Below are positions 11,975-21,816 of a stretch of 64,000 nt of DNA, piece after piece. How positions within the stretch are numbered: the stretch's first letter is position 1; every line of letters starts with the position of its first letter. Where the stretch lies: the NCBI GenBank assembly GCA_020543525.1, contig JAHYIO010000006.1, positions 1,364,001 through 1,428,000 on the forward strand, given 5' to 3'. The notes beneath the pieces are model-generated. The model made no database searches. It saw only the letters and a list, made by a program, of their open reading frames with translations, and was not told the DNA's origin. Position numbers and translations under genes: made by a program. The DNA is from Coriolopsis trogii (lineage: Eukaryota > Basidiomycota > Agaricomycetes > Polyporales > Polyporaceae).

Positions 11975-12401
11975 TGTGCATTCTGTGTGTATACGTTTCT
12001 GTTATATGCCACATCAGATCATGTGCGCGAGTCGACTAATACCCACTGTAACGCGCAGGCCTAGGTTGTCGGTCAGAGTCGCTTCGTTGGACCTCGAAGC
12101 GATCTCGTGAACTTCCATGTACATCGTTGCTTGTTACGTTGAAATTTCTCACCAGAATCAGGACGGTTTGACTTAGTCAGGCATGCCAGCTCCTGAAAAC
12201 TGTCGACTACTATCAACTTTGCGTACTGACTACTCAAGTGTACACTCCGCCGGGTCAATGGGCCTATAGTACTACTATAGCCTGGCGCGAATGTCTATTT
12301 CACACTGCATCACAATACAGAGACATCGATCACTATTATTGGCGTCGCTCGCCAGAGAAACGTGAAGGAAATAAATCCTCATCTGTCAGTATGCTATTAA
12401 C

Positions 12402-12755
12402 ATGGGCTCCCTAACGAACTCGACACTTATGTTCACTACGAACTGCCCTGAGGAGAACGGGATCTTCTTCCAATACGTGAATCTCATTGAAGGCAGCCAT
12501 GTCTTGGCCATCAATTTTGGATCTGCGTTCGAGAACGATTCCTACATTCTCGACTACGCCTTTATCTGCAGGGAGGTGGTAACGTAGGGCCCAGGCCGAC
12601 ACTTGGGGATGGGGATTCCAGGGGTAATGTGGCAAACACGCAAGTGCAGCCCATCGACCTCCTACCCAATTGTCAGGTCTGTGTTGGGAGGTGTACTTCT
12701 ACTATTTGATTCGAGAGATTCGTGCGCGTACGGTCGCAGCGTCGAGTGAGATATG
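12402..12755 (+). pseudogene. Decayed third copy of the galactose-binding-like gene
   Basis: This stretch aligns with the last exon of the genes on either side: TNCPEENGIFFQYVNL, then SHVLAI and DSYILDYAFIC, which correspond to ATDCVQNQILFESSNL and SAPYILDYMLIC. An in-frame stop follows directly. Downstream similarity continues in another frame through the region equivalent to the membrane helix and the basic segment (about 12700-12755). The upstream exons for the Asp/Asn-rich part and the first half-domain are not recognisable in 11975-12401. I infer a truncated tandem duplicate. Confidence 0.7.
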
Positions 12756-13852
12756 GAAGGGGATGAAGTGACTCTCCAATTACTTCACTGCCCAGTAGCG
12801 TCTCCACCGAGGTTTTAATCGGTGTTGTAGCAAACAGTACACATCTTCTGACCTCACGACCGCTCACAACTCTCCGGGAGTACTGACAGTCTGACCGGGC
12901 TTCGTCATGGTACACACGAAGGAGTTGAAGGCGCCGAAAGGTGAACAGGCGCCGACGCCCATGTCAGGGAGACTTCGACTTCGCAGCTTGCACAGTGACC
13001 ACCACCACCCATCATCATCCTCCTACGCCACGGTCACCGGAGGTCCGCGCAACATCGCTCTATCCGCACCGCATCTTCCAGTTATTGATTCGGTCCCTTT
13101 GCATCGCGTCGCGACCTCACTATTCGCGAAGTTCCCTGTCGACATGACACCCTCTGGTTCTCGGAGACCATGCCGAACTCTCAACAAGTTGCGAAACATA
13201 CCGCTTTCCCACCCAACCACCGTGGCGACTTCTCGCCAACATACGTATGCAGACACAGGTGGGCCGCAGCTGACGCCTGTGCAGCCCGCAGAATTGAACA
13301 AAAAGACCACGCGTAGGGTGCGATGCGCCCGAGGCGCCTCCACAGTTAGGCACTGCTCCTTGACGTCGTTCACACTCCTGGCAGAGAGCCTATCTGCTCT
13401 TCCGATGGCCTGTCAAGTTCCGGACCATTTATATCTTCTGCACTGGCCGTGTTTTCTCATGGCGACCATAGCCTGGTGGACGAGCCCGGAATCTATCCAC
13501 CTCTGAGCATCGCGATTCCCTTTGACAGGTAACTTCGACGCCGGTTGACGAACAGATCTTGTTGTGGGACGGACGTGTTATGCCGCTGCGCTGGGTCAAT
13601 TGAGGACAGCTTGTATTAAGCACCGTCCCTGACCCTCCTCCCGTGGCGTCTCGTCCTTTTCGCCCCCCTTTCATTCTGCGTTGACCGCCTTGTTGTCTAT
13701 TGTGACGCGTCGTGCTCCGTCCCTTCGCTTTTCTTGTGACTTGGTTGGGTCGTTGCCTTCATCACGCACACGGGAACACATACTGCGCTCCGAATCGCGG
13801 TGTGAATTGTCTTCTTGCAGTCGGCTTCGAGCTCTAGTCCCACCCTTCTCAG
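12756..13852. other. Intergenic; one unexplained open stretch
   Basis: An open frame of 199 codons runs from 12907 to 13506 on the plus strand. It is Ser/Pro/His/Arg-rich, has no recognisable domain, no hydrophobic helix and no match to the neighbouring gene family. Opposite-strand frames of similar length overlap it, so chance is a good explanation. The right part is the promoter side of the gene starting at 13853. Confidence 0.4.
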
Positions 13853-15636
13853 ATGGCCAGTAGTTACGTTGGATACAGAACGGCGAGGCTGGATCCTCGA
13901 GGTGTGTCATTGTTTGCCATAATGACTGGCCCGGGCAGCTTGGCTAATGTTACGCTGACTCAGACGCTAACTCAACCCTGCTAGCTGCCCCAATCCCTCT
14001 CGATCATTATGGTGGTAATCATCATAGTCAGGTCGGGAAGATGTTCGATCGCGACAAATCAAGGGACGACGACGACGACGACGATGACGATGACGATGAC
14101 GATGACGGAGGCGGAGGCAGCAGCAGCAAAAACAACAACAACAAGAACACCACCACCACCAACAACAACAACAACAACAACAATAATCATAATAATAACA
14201 ATGGCAACAACGAAGGCGGCTCTAATCATGTAAGCGACTAATGACTACCCATTAGAGGGTGACAAATGGTTGCCTGACATGAAATCTCCATAGCCTTTGA
14301 TGCCACCAAATGCTCCGATGCCACCAAATGCTCCACCCGAGAATTGCTCTCCTGGCGGGAAGCGGCCCCCGCCCCCGCATGGTTGCCAGTTGATCAACGA
14401 CGGCGCGGGAGCTTTCTTCTACGTCGGAAACTGGTCCATATCGTCGATCAAAGGGAATGGAGTTTTTGGGACATATCATTCGTCGAGCGAAGGCGGTCCG
14501 GCCGTGAACATCACTTTCCAAGGTTTGTCTACACGTTTCTGCAAGCAGGCGTCCTGCTGACCTTCACATACAGGGTCAGAGATTACGATAGTCGGTATCG
14601 TCCCTCCAAATGGCCCCACAAATCCACCCCCCTCGGCTTCGTACTCGATGGATGCAGGCCCGAAGACGAACTCGATCCTTCCGTTCGCGAGCGACTGCGA
14701 GCAAAATCAAGTTTTCTTCGAGTCGACGAACCTCACACAGGACACCAACCATGTCTTGACGATCCAGGTCGAATCCGCGTCCCCAAGTGCCCCCTACATC
14801 CTGGACTACATGATCATCTGCGGATTGAACCCCAATGCAAATCATAGTGGGAATAATACCAACGATACCGATACCTCGTCGCCCGCGACATCCCAGTCCG
14901 AGCGATCGCATACAGAAGCCATCGTCGTCGGTTCTGTGCTGGGCAGCCTGCTTCTGTTGACAATTATCGGCTTCACTCTATGGCTTGTCATTCGCAGGCG
15001 ACGCCGGCAGCGAGGACTCCGCAAGCTGCATATCGCAGCGAGCCCGGTTGCGAGCTGGTTGCACTGGAACAGCGACAGGTCGAGTGAGTAACGCCTCATC
15101 AAATGTTTGCCTGCACTGACACTGAGGCCCTACGCCTTGTTGTGATTCTAGGGGCAGCGCCCACAGATATCTTCACTTCGACTGAATCCATCATGCGCGG
15201 GAACCCCACGCACACGAGCAGCGAGGTAGAGAAATTTTGGGAGGCCTACGACCGGAGCTCGCGACGCTCCTCCGCCGCGACGTACAGGCAACCGACTCTT
15301 CGCCCCCTCCCGGTTTCGACGCCACAGCCGGAGCCCGCCTCCCCCCCACCAACTTCCGCTCGCACTCCTACTCCTCGCCCGCCGGCGACGACAGCTGGAG
15401 AGTCACAGCGCTCTCCAACTACGATCTCTACGAACCCTTACAGGCAGCGGCAGGGTCCTGAGCTGGGACAGCCAATCCAACCTGCGGGCGAGCCCTCGTC
15501 TCCTCCGCCGCCTGTACCAACTATACCGCCTGTGCCTCCAATGCCTTCGTTCCTCCCCCCGGGCTTGCCGAACAGGACGTTGACGCGCTCTGTCACCTCA
15601 GTGACTGCGCCCGGAAGGATCAGCGGGGGTAGGTAG
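13853..15636 (+). CDS. Galactose-binding-like single-pass membrane protein, copy 2 (full length)
   Basis: Exons 13853-13901, 13985-14229, 14294-14522, 14574-15083 and 15152-15636 give 505 residues. Order: a short N-terminal exon; a run of Asp, then Gly, Ser, Asn, Thr and Asn repeats encoded by trinucleotide repeats; a Pro/Asn linker (MPPNAPMPPNAPP); an ectodomain with GNWSISSIKGNGVFGTYH, VNITFQGSEITIVGIVP and LTIQVESASPSAPYILDY; a membrane helix (AIVVGSVLGSLLLLTIIGFTLW); a basic stop-transfer (IRRRRRQRG); and a Pro/Ser-rich cytosolic tail starting with EVEKFWEAYDRSS. Such proteins are common at the basidiomycete cell surface and may bind wall carbohydrate, which is unproven. No signal peptide is seen. 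Strong similarity to the gene at 10798 marks a tandem duplication. Confidence 0.7.
14065..14205 (+). repeat. Coding trinucleotide microsatellite (GAC/GAT, then AAC/ACC)
   Basis: Runs of GAC and GAT are followed by GGA/GGC, AGC, AAC, ACC and again AAC/AAT units inside exon 2 of the membrane protein. They encode poly-Asp, then Gly/Ser, then long Asn and Thr runs. Such runs vary in length by slippage, and units of three keep the frame. Confidence 0.9.
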
Positions 15637-16197
15637 ACACTCATCGACTTCTGCTCGGCGTTGTGTGGACCCCTCTTGCTTTCATTTGTTTTTTTACCGT
15701 CCGCGTTGTACGTGCATATTCCACACCTTCATTTTCTTGGGACCGGACGATGATTTTGTAGCCAATACTTGTCGCGACACCATACTCTTCTGCATTGCTC
15801 GGACGATGCTGTATGTACATAGTATCCATGCATTTAATTGCGACTTTCAGCTTCGGGGACCATATCTCGTCAACCTCGCGAGCAGCAGCAGGTCTTGCCG
15901 CTGATGACTTCATAGAACGCGGCGGCCCCGGCACTGGAACGTTCTCGCAAGTTCGGCAGCTGGGGCAGATCCTTATCGAGCACTCACACCGGTGCGAAAT
16001 CTGATCGTCCGCGAGCTGCAGTCAGTGTGCGAGTGGGGTGACATACCCGATTTGGCGGCTCTTTCTCCCTTGCTCTCGACAGCGGCAGGCCGTGACGAGC
16101 GTGCTCCGTCATACGTCGAGTATATATAACCAGCACTGGAGAGCGTACGACAGCGACAATTCCCCACCAGCACTTGCATCACACATTCACAATCAAC
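15637..16197. other. Intergenic with the promoter of the aldo/keto reductase
   Basis: Contains the 3' flank of the membrane protein and a TATA-type box near the right end. No further gene was recognised. Confidence 0.55.
16121..16129 (+). promoter_or_regulatory. TATA box of the aldo/keto reductase gene
   Basis: The word TATATATAA lies 69-77 nt upstream of the ATG at 16198, a usual spacing for a fungal TATA box with a short leader. Confidence 0.6.
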
Positions 16198-17318
16198 ATG
16201 CCTGCCTCAAAGACCGTCAAGCTCAACACTGGGGCTGAGATGCCCACCCTCGGCCTCGGTAGGTGCTCCTCTTCCTAGTAGCTCTTTGAACGATGACTAT
16301 ATGCGCATGGTTCTGCAGGAACGTGGAGGTCCCAGCCCGGTGCCGTCGAGAAGGCCGTCGCCCATGCCCTCAAGAACGGCTACAGGCACATTGACACCGC
16401 GACCGCCTACGGTGCGTCCGCATTCTTCAGTTGCTCTCTGGGTAGTCGGTATGATTGACGCGGTGGTGGCAGGGAACGAGAAGGAGGTCGGCCTTGGGAT
16501 CAAGGCTTCCGGGGTGCCCCGCGAGGAGATCTTCCTCACCACGAAGCTGAACAACACCGACCACCGGGATGTCCCCGGCGCGCTCGAGAACTCGCTCAAG
16601 CGGCTCGAGACGCCCTATCTCGACCTCTGGCTTATGCACTGGCCTGCGCCCATGAAGGAAGGCGGGCCAGACAAGGAGCTCGACTGGAGGGACACCTGGA
16701 AGGCGATGGAGAAGGTCTACAAGGAGCACCCGGAGAAGGTCAAGGCGATCGGGGTGTCCAACTTCTCCGTGTCGTACTTGCAGGATCTACTCAAGTTCGC
16801 GACCGTCGTCCCGGCTGTGAACCAGATCGAAAGTCACCCGTAAGTACATTACGGATGGGTATATGCACACGAGGAGGCTCACCACTTAACGGGACCGTAG
16901 GTTGTGCATGCAGGAGGATATCGTTGAGGAGTGTCGGAAACACGGTATTGTCGTCACCGCCTACTCGCCGCTCGGGTCCGACCAGGCTCCTCTGCTCGAG
17001 AACCCTGCGGTCAAGAAGCTGTCCGAGAAGTACGGTGTCGCACCGTCGAACATCCTCATATCCTTGCAGGCTAACAGGCCAGGCGTCACTGGTGAGTAGA
17101 CACGGCTCTGCATACCCTTCACGTTCGTTCCTCATCGTGTCCTTGCAGTGATACCCAAGTCCGTGACCCCCCACCGGATCGACGAGAACGCGAAGATCGT
17201 CGACCTGACGGATGAGGATGTGAAGGAACTCACCGCGATAGAGAAGGACAACCACACGCGGTTCTGCAAGCCGTTCTGGACCGGCTGGGGCCACATTGGT
17301 TTCACCGATTGTATGTAG
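16198..17318 (+). CDS. Aldo/keto reductase
   Basis: Exons 16198-16258, 16319-16411, 16473-16839, 16901-17091 and 17149-17318 give 293 residues, typical for a single-domain (alpha/beta)8 aldo/keto reductase. The catalytic tetrad is present: Asp46 and Tyr51 in HIDTATAY, Lys76 in LTTKL and His107 in WLMHWP. The NADPH-binding C-terminal motif IPKSVTPHRIDEN and the strand motif AIGVSNFSVSYL are intact. It probably reduces aldehydes or sugars to alcohols with NADPH in the cytosol. The similarity is to the GCY1/YPR1 and glycerol/D-xylose reductase group, but the substrate is not determinable. The compact gene with a TATA box suggests regulated, possibly stress- or carbon-source-dependent, expression (inference). 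Confidence 0.93.
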
Positions 17319-18009
17319 GGTGCGATTGACCACGCCAGAGAAGAGAAAGAACACATGTATCAAGTAGACTGTAGACCATGCTGTAGAATACCACCAATAC
17401 CGAACTGATCGGCAATGTCGATAGAGCCGTCAGATTGACGGCTGCTCCTGTCTTCGCCGCATATCCCCAGTCATGTGTATTTTGAGCATATGTTGGCACA
17501 TGGATGGGCGAGCGTTCGGGCTTGCGTTCTCTGGGCCAAATCGTGCGAGATAGACCGCCAGAGTGGGAGCCGCTGAGGAGATCGTGCAGAACGAGCCGCG
17601 TGTGTGGACTAGAGTCGTCCATGCGCAGTAGTAGCATGCCGAGTCACTGCGGGTTATGTGTGTTGAGCTGCCTACAAAAAGCGAGCTTTCGGACGGTGGT
17701 GGTGAAGGTGTAAGAAGAGAGCACAACAGCCGAGTCAGGGAGCCGGACGCTTAGCGTGGCTCTCTGGACTTCTGCCACTGTACTCTCCCTCGTCCATATC
17801 GTTCAGGTCTTGAGGCCCTGGCTGGCGCATATATGAACCTTCGACCAACGTATGTACCTCACCCTTGACGGCCCAGCTCTCCTACGTTCCAGATCGGCAT
17901 AGTGAATGTACTTGACGGCGGAATCGCATTTCCACGACCCTCATCCTTTGTCGAACCACGACCACACACAACGCTTCCACACGCATCGAACATATCCCGA
18001 TCTCTTGCT
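17319..18009. other. Intergenic, promoter side of the sorting nexin
   Basis: About 690 nt. The frame of the next gene is open upstream to 17902 but without an ATG before 18010, so an extra 5' exon or a long leader is possible. No other feature was seen. Confidence 0.5.
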
Positions 18010-20850
18010 ATGATTGGCATGGCCAGCTCGCCCAAGACGGGCCTCCTCCAAGTACCACAGGCTCTATCGCGCCCACACTCCGGCGACCTAGAGTTCGACT
18101 CCGGGATCAACACCTCCGCCGCGTGGACCGTCTCCCTCACCAACCCCGATGGCAGTCCCAGGCTCAGTCTTAATACAAGCAGTACACCTATCCCTGTATC
18201 GGAGTCGTTACCAGAAGAAGAGGAGGAGGAGGAAGAGCCGCAACCCGAACGCGCGGAAAGCGTGGACGAAGAGGGTTCCCTGGACCAGGAAGAGACACGC
18301 CCGGCGCGGGCTCTGTACAACTTCCAGGGCAAAGCGGAGTTCCGAGAGCTCACGAGCGTCGAGGCGGGGGATGAGCTCGAAATTGTACGCGAAGACGTTG
18401 GGGAAGGTTGGAGTCTCGCGCGGCTCGCGGGCTCGTCGCGAGATAGGGACAGGAACTCGGTGCTCAGTGGGGCGGGGAGCGTCGGTGCAGGTGCAGGGAC
18501 CGAGATGGGCCTCATTCCCCGTTCATATTACATCGTGAGTGCTGCGATTCTAGCTTCTTCTACTGGAGATAACTCAACGGGTTTGATGAACTTGGTGCAC
18601 GTTCCAGTTCACCGCCGACTTTGCGTACTCGGATGGCCTCGAGATACCCGCGAGCCATACACGGCAGCGGAGCAGGCGCGAGGCGTCCACCGGGTCGCTC
18701 ACTCCGCGCGGATCACCGACGCGCCAGGTTGAGGCAAAGCCCATCGTCCCGCAGACGACTGGAGAATGGTTCCCCAGCTTCCGGCGAAGCCTACTTGGAG
18801 GCAAGAGCCTCAACAGGTTCTCGAGCTTCGTAACGAGCGGCGCGGAAGAGTTCGTCCTCCAGGGCGGCAGCAGTAGTGAAGATCTCCTATCTACAACGCA
18901 TCTACCACGGCTGCCTAGCGAAGGCGACGATAGGCGGGATAGTGTGCTTGGGAATCTCGCCGAGGCCGAACGACATTATGTTGAGGCAGGACCCTCGTGG
19001 CGGCCTAAGGTACCGCCTTTCCGCGTGCTCGTCCACTCTCCGTCTAAGCGAACCTCGACGCTCACCGGCGCATATACCGTGTTCACGGTCACGACCGCCT
19101 TTGACGCACTCGCGCATTCACGTCGCGGGTCGGACGCGTCCACATCTGACCCTGAGGTGGACCTCGACGATGACGCGGAGCCCGCCTCGCCCATGCGTAT
19201 CACCGTTCACAGACGGTTCTCGCACTTTGTCGCATTGCACACGGCGTTGTCGAGACTCCTGCCGGGGATCGCGCTCCCGCCGCTGCCCGAGAAACAGTAC
19301 GCGGGCCGGTTCAGTGAAGACTTTGTCGAGGCGCGTCGGGGAGACCTCGAGCGGTACATCAACCGCGTCGTGCGCCATCCCGTCGCGCGATACGCGGAAG
19401 TGCTCACGTTTTTCCTCGGATGCGAGAGCGACGTGGTGAGTACTTCCTCGCCAGTTGTTCAACGTGCGTTCTCACTCTCGGGAGCATATAGGAGTGGAAG
19501 AAGCAGCTACCGTACTACTTGTCGCTGCCACCAAAGGGGCCGTCCTTCTTTGCCAACGTCTACCACCCGGCCTTCAATGTCGACGCGGACGACGCACAAG
19601 AGGCCATCGACCGCTTCGTCAACCACACCCGCGCTGTGGGCAAGGGTGTGCAGGGCCTCCGCAACATCTTCGGGAAGGTACGTGAGGCCCGAATCGGTGC
19701 GTGTTTCCCTCCTTCGATTGCTCCGAACACAATCACTGATGAGAGAGGGGCAGAGATGTCGAAGGCGGAGAGGTTGTTGTCCTACTCGTTGCTCTCTCTC
19801 GTGACAGCAAAGCCGCTGGCGCAGGCGCCAACGACAGGGCTCAGCGAGGACGACGACGAGGAGCCGAACGCTACTACGAATGGGCACGTCAACGAGGATG
19901 GCGCGTGGTGCTGGCGGGAGGGGTGCGAGAGTGCGTCCCGAATGTTTTGTCCTCATTTGGCGTGTGGCTGAATAGGTCCGTCTTACAGGCTGCCTGAAGC
20001 TGACGAAAGCGATGCAGAAGACGTCGGAGACCCTGCAGATTGTGGCGGATTTGTATGATGGCCATGTACGTGATACTGAGCGTTGCGATAGATAGATATG
20101 TGGGGATGCTGATTGCCTGCGTTCTCTCAGGCGCGCCGGACACAGCTGGGGACGCACGAGGCGTTCAAGAATGTGGCGCATCCAGCAACACTGTATGCTG
20201 TGCGTTGTAGTTCTTATGCGTCCACTCTCCCACCCTCGAGCCTTCACTAACGCATACATTCAGCCGGTAGTGGATACCCATCGATCAACCCTGACGAGAT
20301 ATCACGACTCTGTACGAGAAGGCAAGGTAAGTCTGGTCCCCATTCGGATTCGGTATGCGTCCATATACCGTCGCTCATCTCTCGTACCCGCAACAGGAAG
20401 ATGAGGAGATGGCAGCGCGGTGCGAGACCGTACTGAATACGACCATGGCGGAGATGGATACGTACCACACTCAGAAGATAGAGGACTTCCAGGAGCTCGC
20501 GAAGGAACACCTGGATGGCGAGATCGCGCTGTACGAGCAGGTGAGAGTCTGCCTTGCCGGGAAACAGCGTGACGACTGACGTTATGCGGCAGATTCTCCA
20601 CCGTCTGCGGACGGCGCGGAAGGCGTTCGACGAACCGCAGTATGACGAGCTCGGACGGAGTCCCAGGCAGCCGTCCATATACGAGCGGGAACTGGAACAC
20701 CCACGACTGAACCCGCCGCCTCTGTCACAGCCCTGTCCGCACGTGTTTGACTCGGCGCCCATGCGTCCCGTCAGTGTTGCGATACAGGAGGGAGTTGGTA
20801 TGCTGCTCGGCGCTCCTGGGCGCGCGAGCGTATTTGGGAAGTTCTGGTAG
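18010..20850 (+). CDS. Sorting nexin with SH3, PX and BAR domains (SNX9/18/33-like)
   Basis: Nine exons give 781 residues: 18010-18534, 18608-19435, 19492-19696, 19754-19930, 19989-20065, 20131-20199, 20264-20326, 20397-20540 and 20593-20850. An SH3 domain (about 98-175) opens with ARALYNFQG and ends with GLIPRSYY. A Ser-rich linker precedes the PX domain (about 312-450), which holds the phosphoinositide-binding RRFSHF and the loop LPPLPEKQ; an acidic insertion sits inside it. The BAR domain (about 455-700) is helical and includes VREARIEMSKAERLLSYSLL. SNX9-type proteins bind curved membrane and actin regulators during endocytosis and endosomal sorting. The acidic run EEEEEEEE near residue 75 precedes the SH3. 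The ATG at 18010 is the first in frame; a second at 18019 is equally possible. Confidence 0.85.
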
Positions 20851-21816
20851 GGCAGTGGAGTGAGCGGGTGTTGTGAGCGGATGTTATGAGCGTGGTTCTG
20901 GGAGGCTCATCGTGTCTTCTCATAGCGACTTGTGAGACTGTTCACGGATGCTGTATGGCTGCCTGTGGTTGTTATATCAGTGATTATACCCACTCCACGC
21001 CGGTATGTCGTATGCAGTATTGCTTGTGAAGACTGTATGGAAAGCATCATCCTGTGAGGTGGTTCCTGTTTAATGAAAGGTGGCAGTTGAGAGCTTCCCT
21101 CACCCATTTTGACGTTGTGCTGATGACATGTTAGTAGGATGAATTTGACACCCCCCGGTGTGTCGGTGGTACCTGTTATTCTCCCGCAGCGCTATTGCCA
21201 GGACAGTCAGGAACCGCGTGTCATGGTTACATTGTGTGATAGGGCTTTGGACTGCACATCGGATCGTCCATGTCTGACCGATGTCCTGTGTAGACGTCGC
21301 GCGCAAGGATTATTACGGCGGTAATTGGGCTCTCTACAACCAAGGTCCGTGTATGACCCACTGAACGCACTGCACGGTGGCCACATATGTACGCTCCTTT
21401 AACCCCTCCATTAGCTCGGCGCTCTACATCCTGCGCAGGCTCGTCGCGCGATACGGTGCACGCTCGGTAGTCGTGGCCTCCGATGAGATTCAGGCCCCCG
21501 TTTCCTCTGTCCTTTGGTGCCCGCTGTTTCGCTGTCGTTCTCTCTCTCACCTACACGTACATATGGCCGAGTGCTTGTGCATCCACATCTTACCATTATT
21601 TCGAATGCCGCGGGCGTTGTGGCTCTCGGGGAAACGAAGGATCCATGGGTCGCGTGCTGTAGAAACATGCGTCGAGGGCTTGTAGTGCATATACATTGCA
21701 TTGCGCGAAACCAACAACAGGTGTGTCTCAAACACTATCCTAACATGGACTACACCAAGCTTGAATCAGAATAGAACTATCCACAGAACGACTCGCACCA
21801 GATTCGTTCAGGACCA
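20851..21816. other. Convergent intergenic region, possible element border
   Basis: The sorting nexin and the unknown minus-strand gene converge here. The word ACACCCCCCGGT at 21148-21159 recurs in inverted form on the far side of the unknown gene (24560-24573). No gene was recognised. Confidence 0.45.

Noticed and set aside
12907..13506. 199-codon open frame on the plus strand
   Set aside because: No domain, no helix, no paralogue; overlapping long frames on the other strand; low-complexity Ser/Pro/Arg composition.
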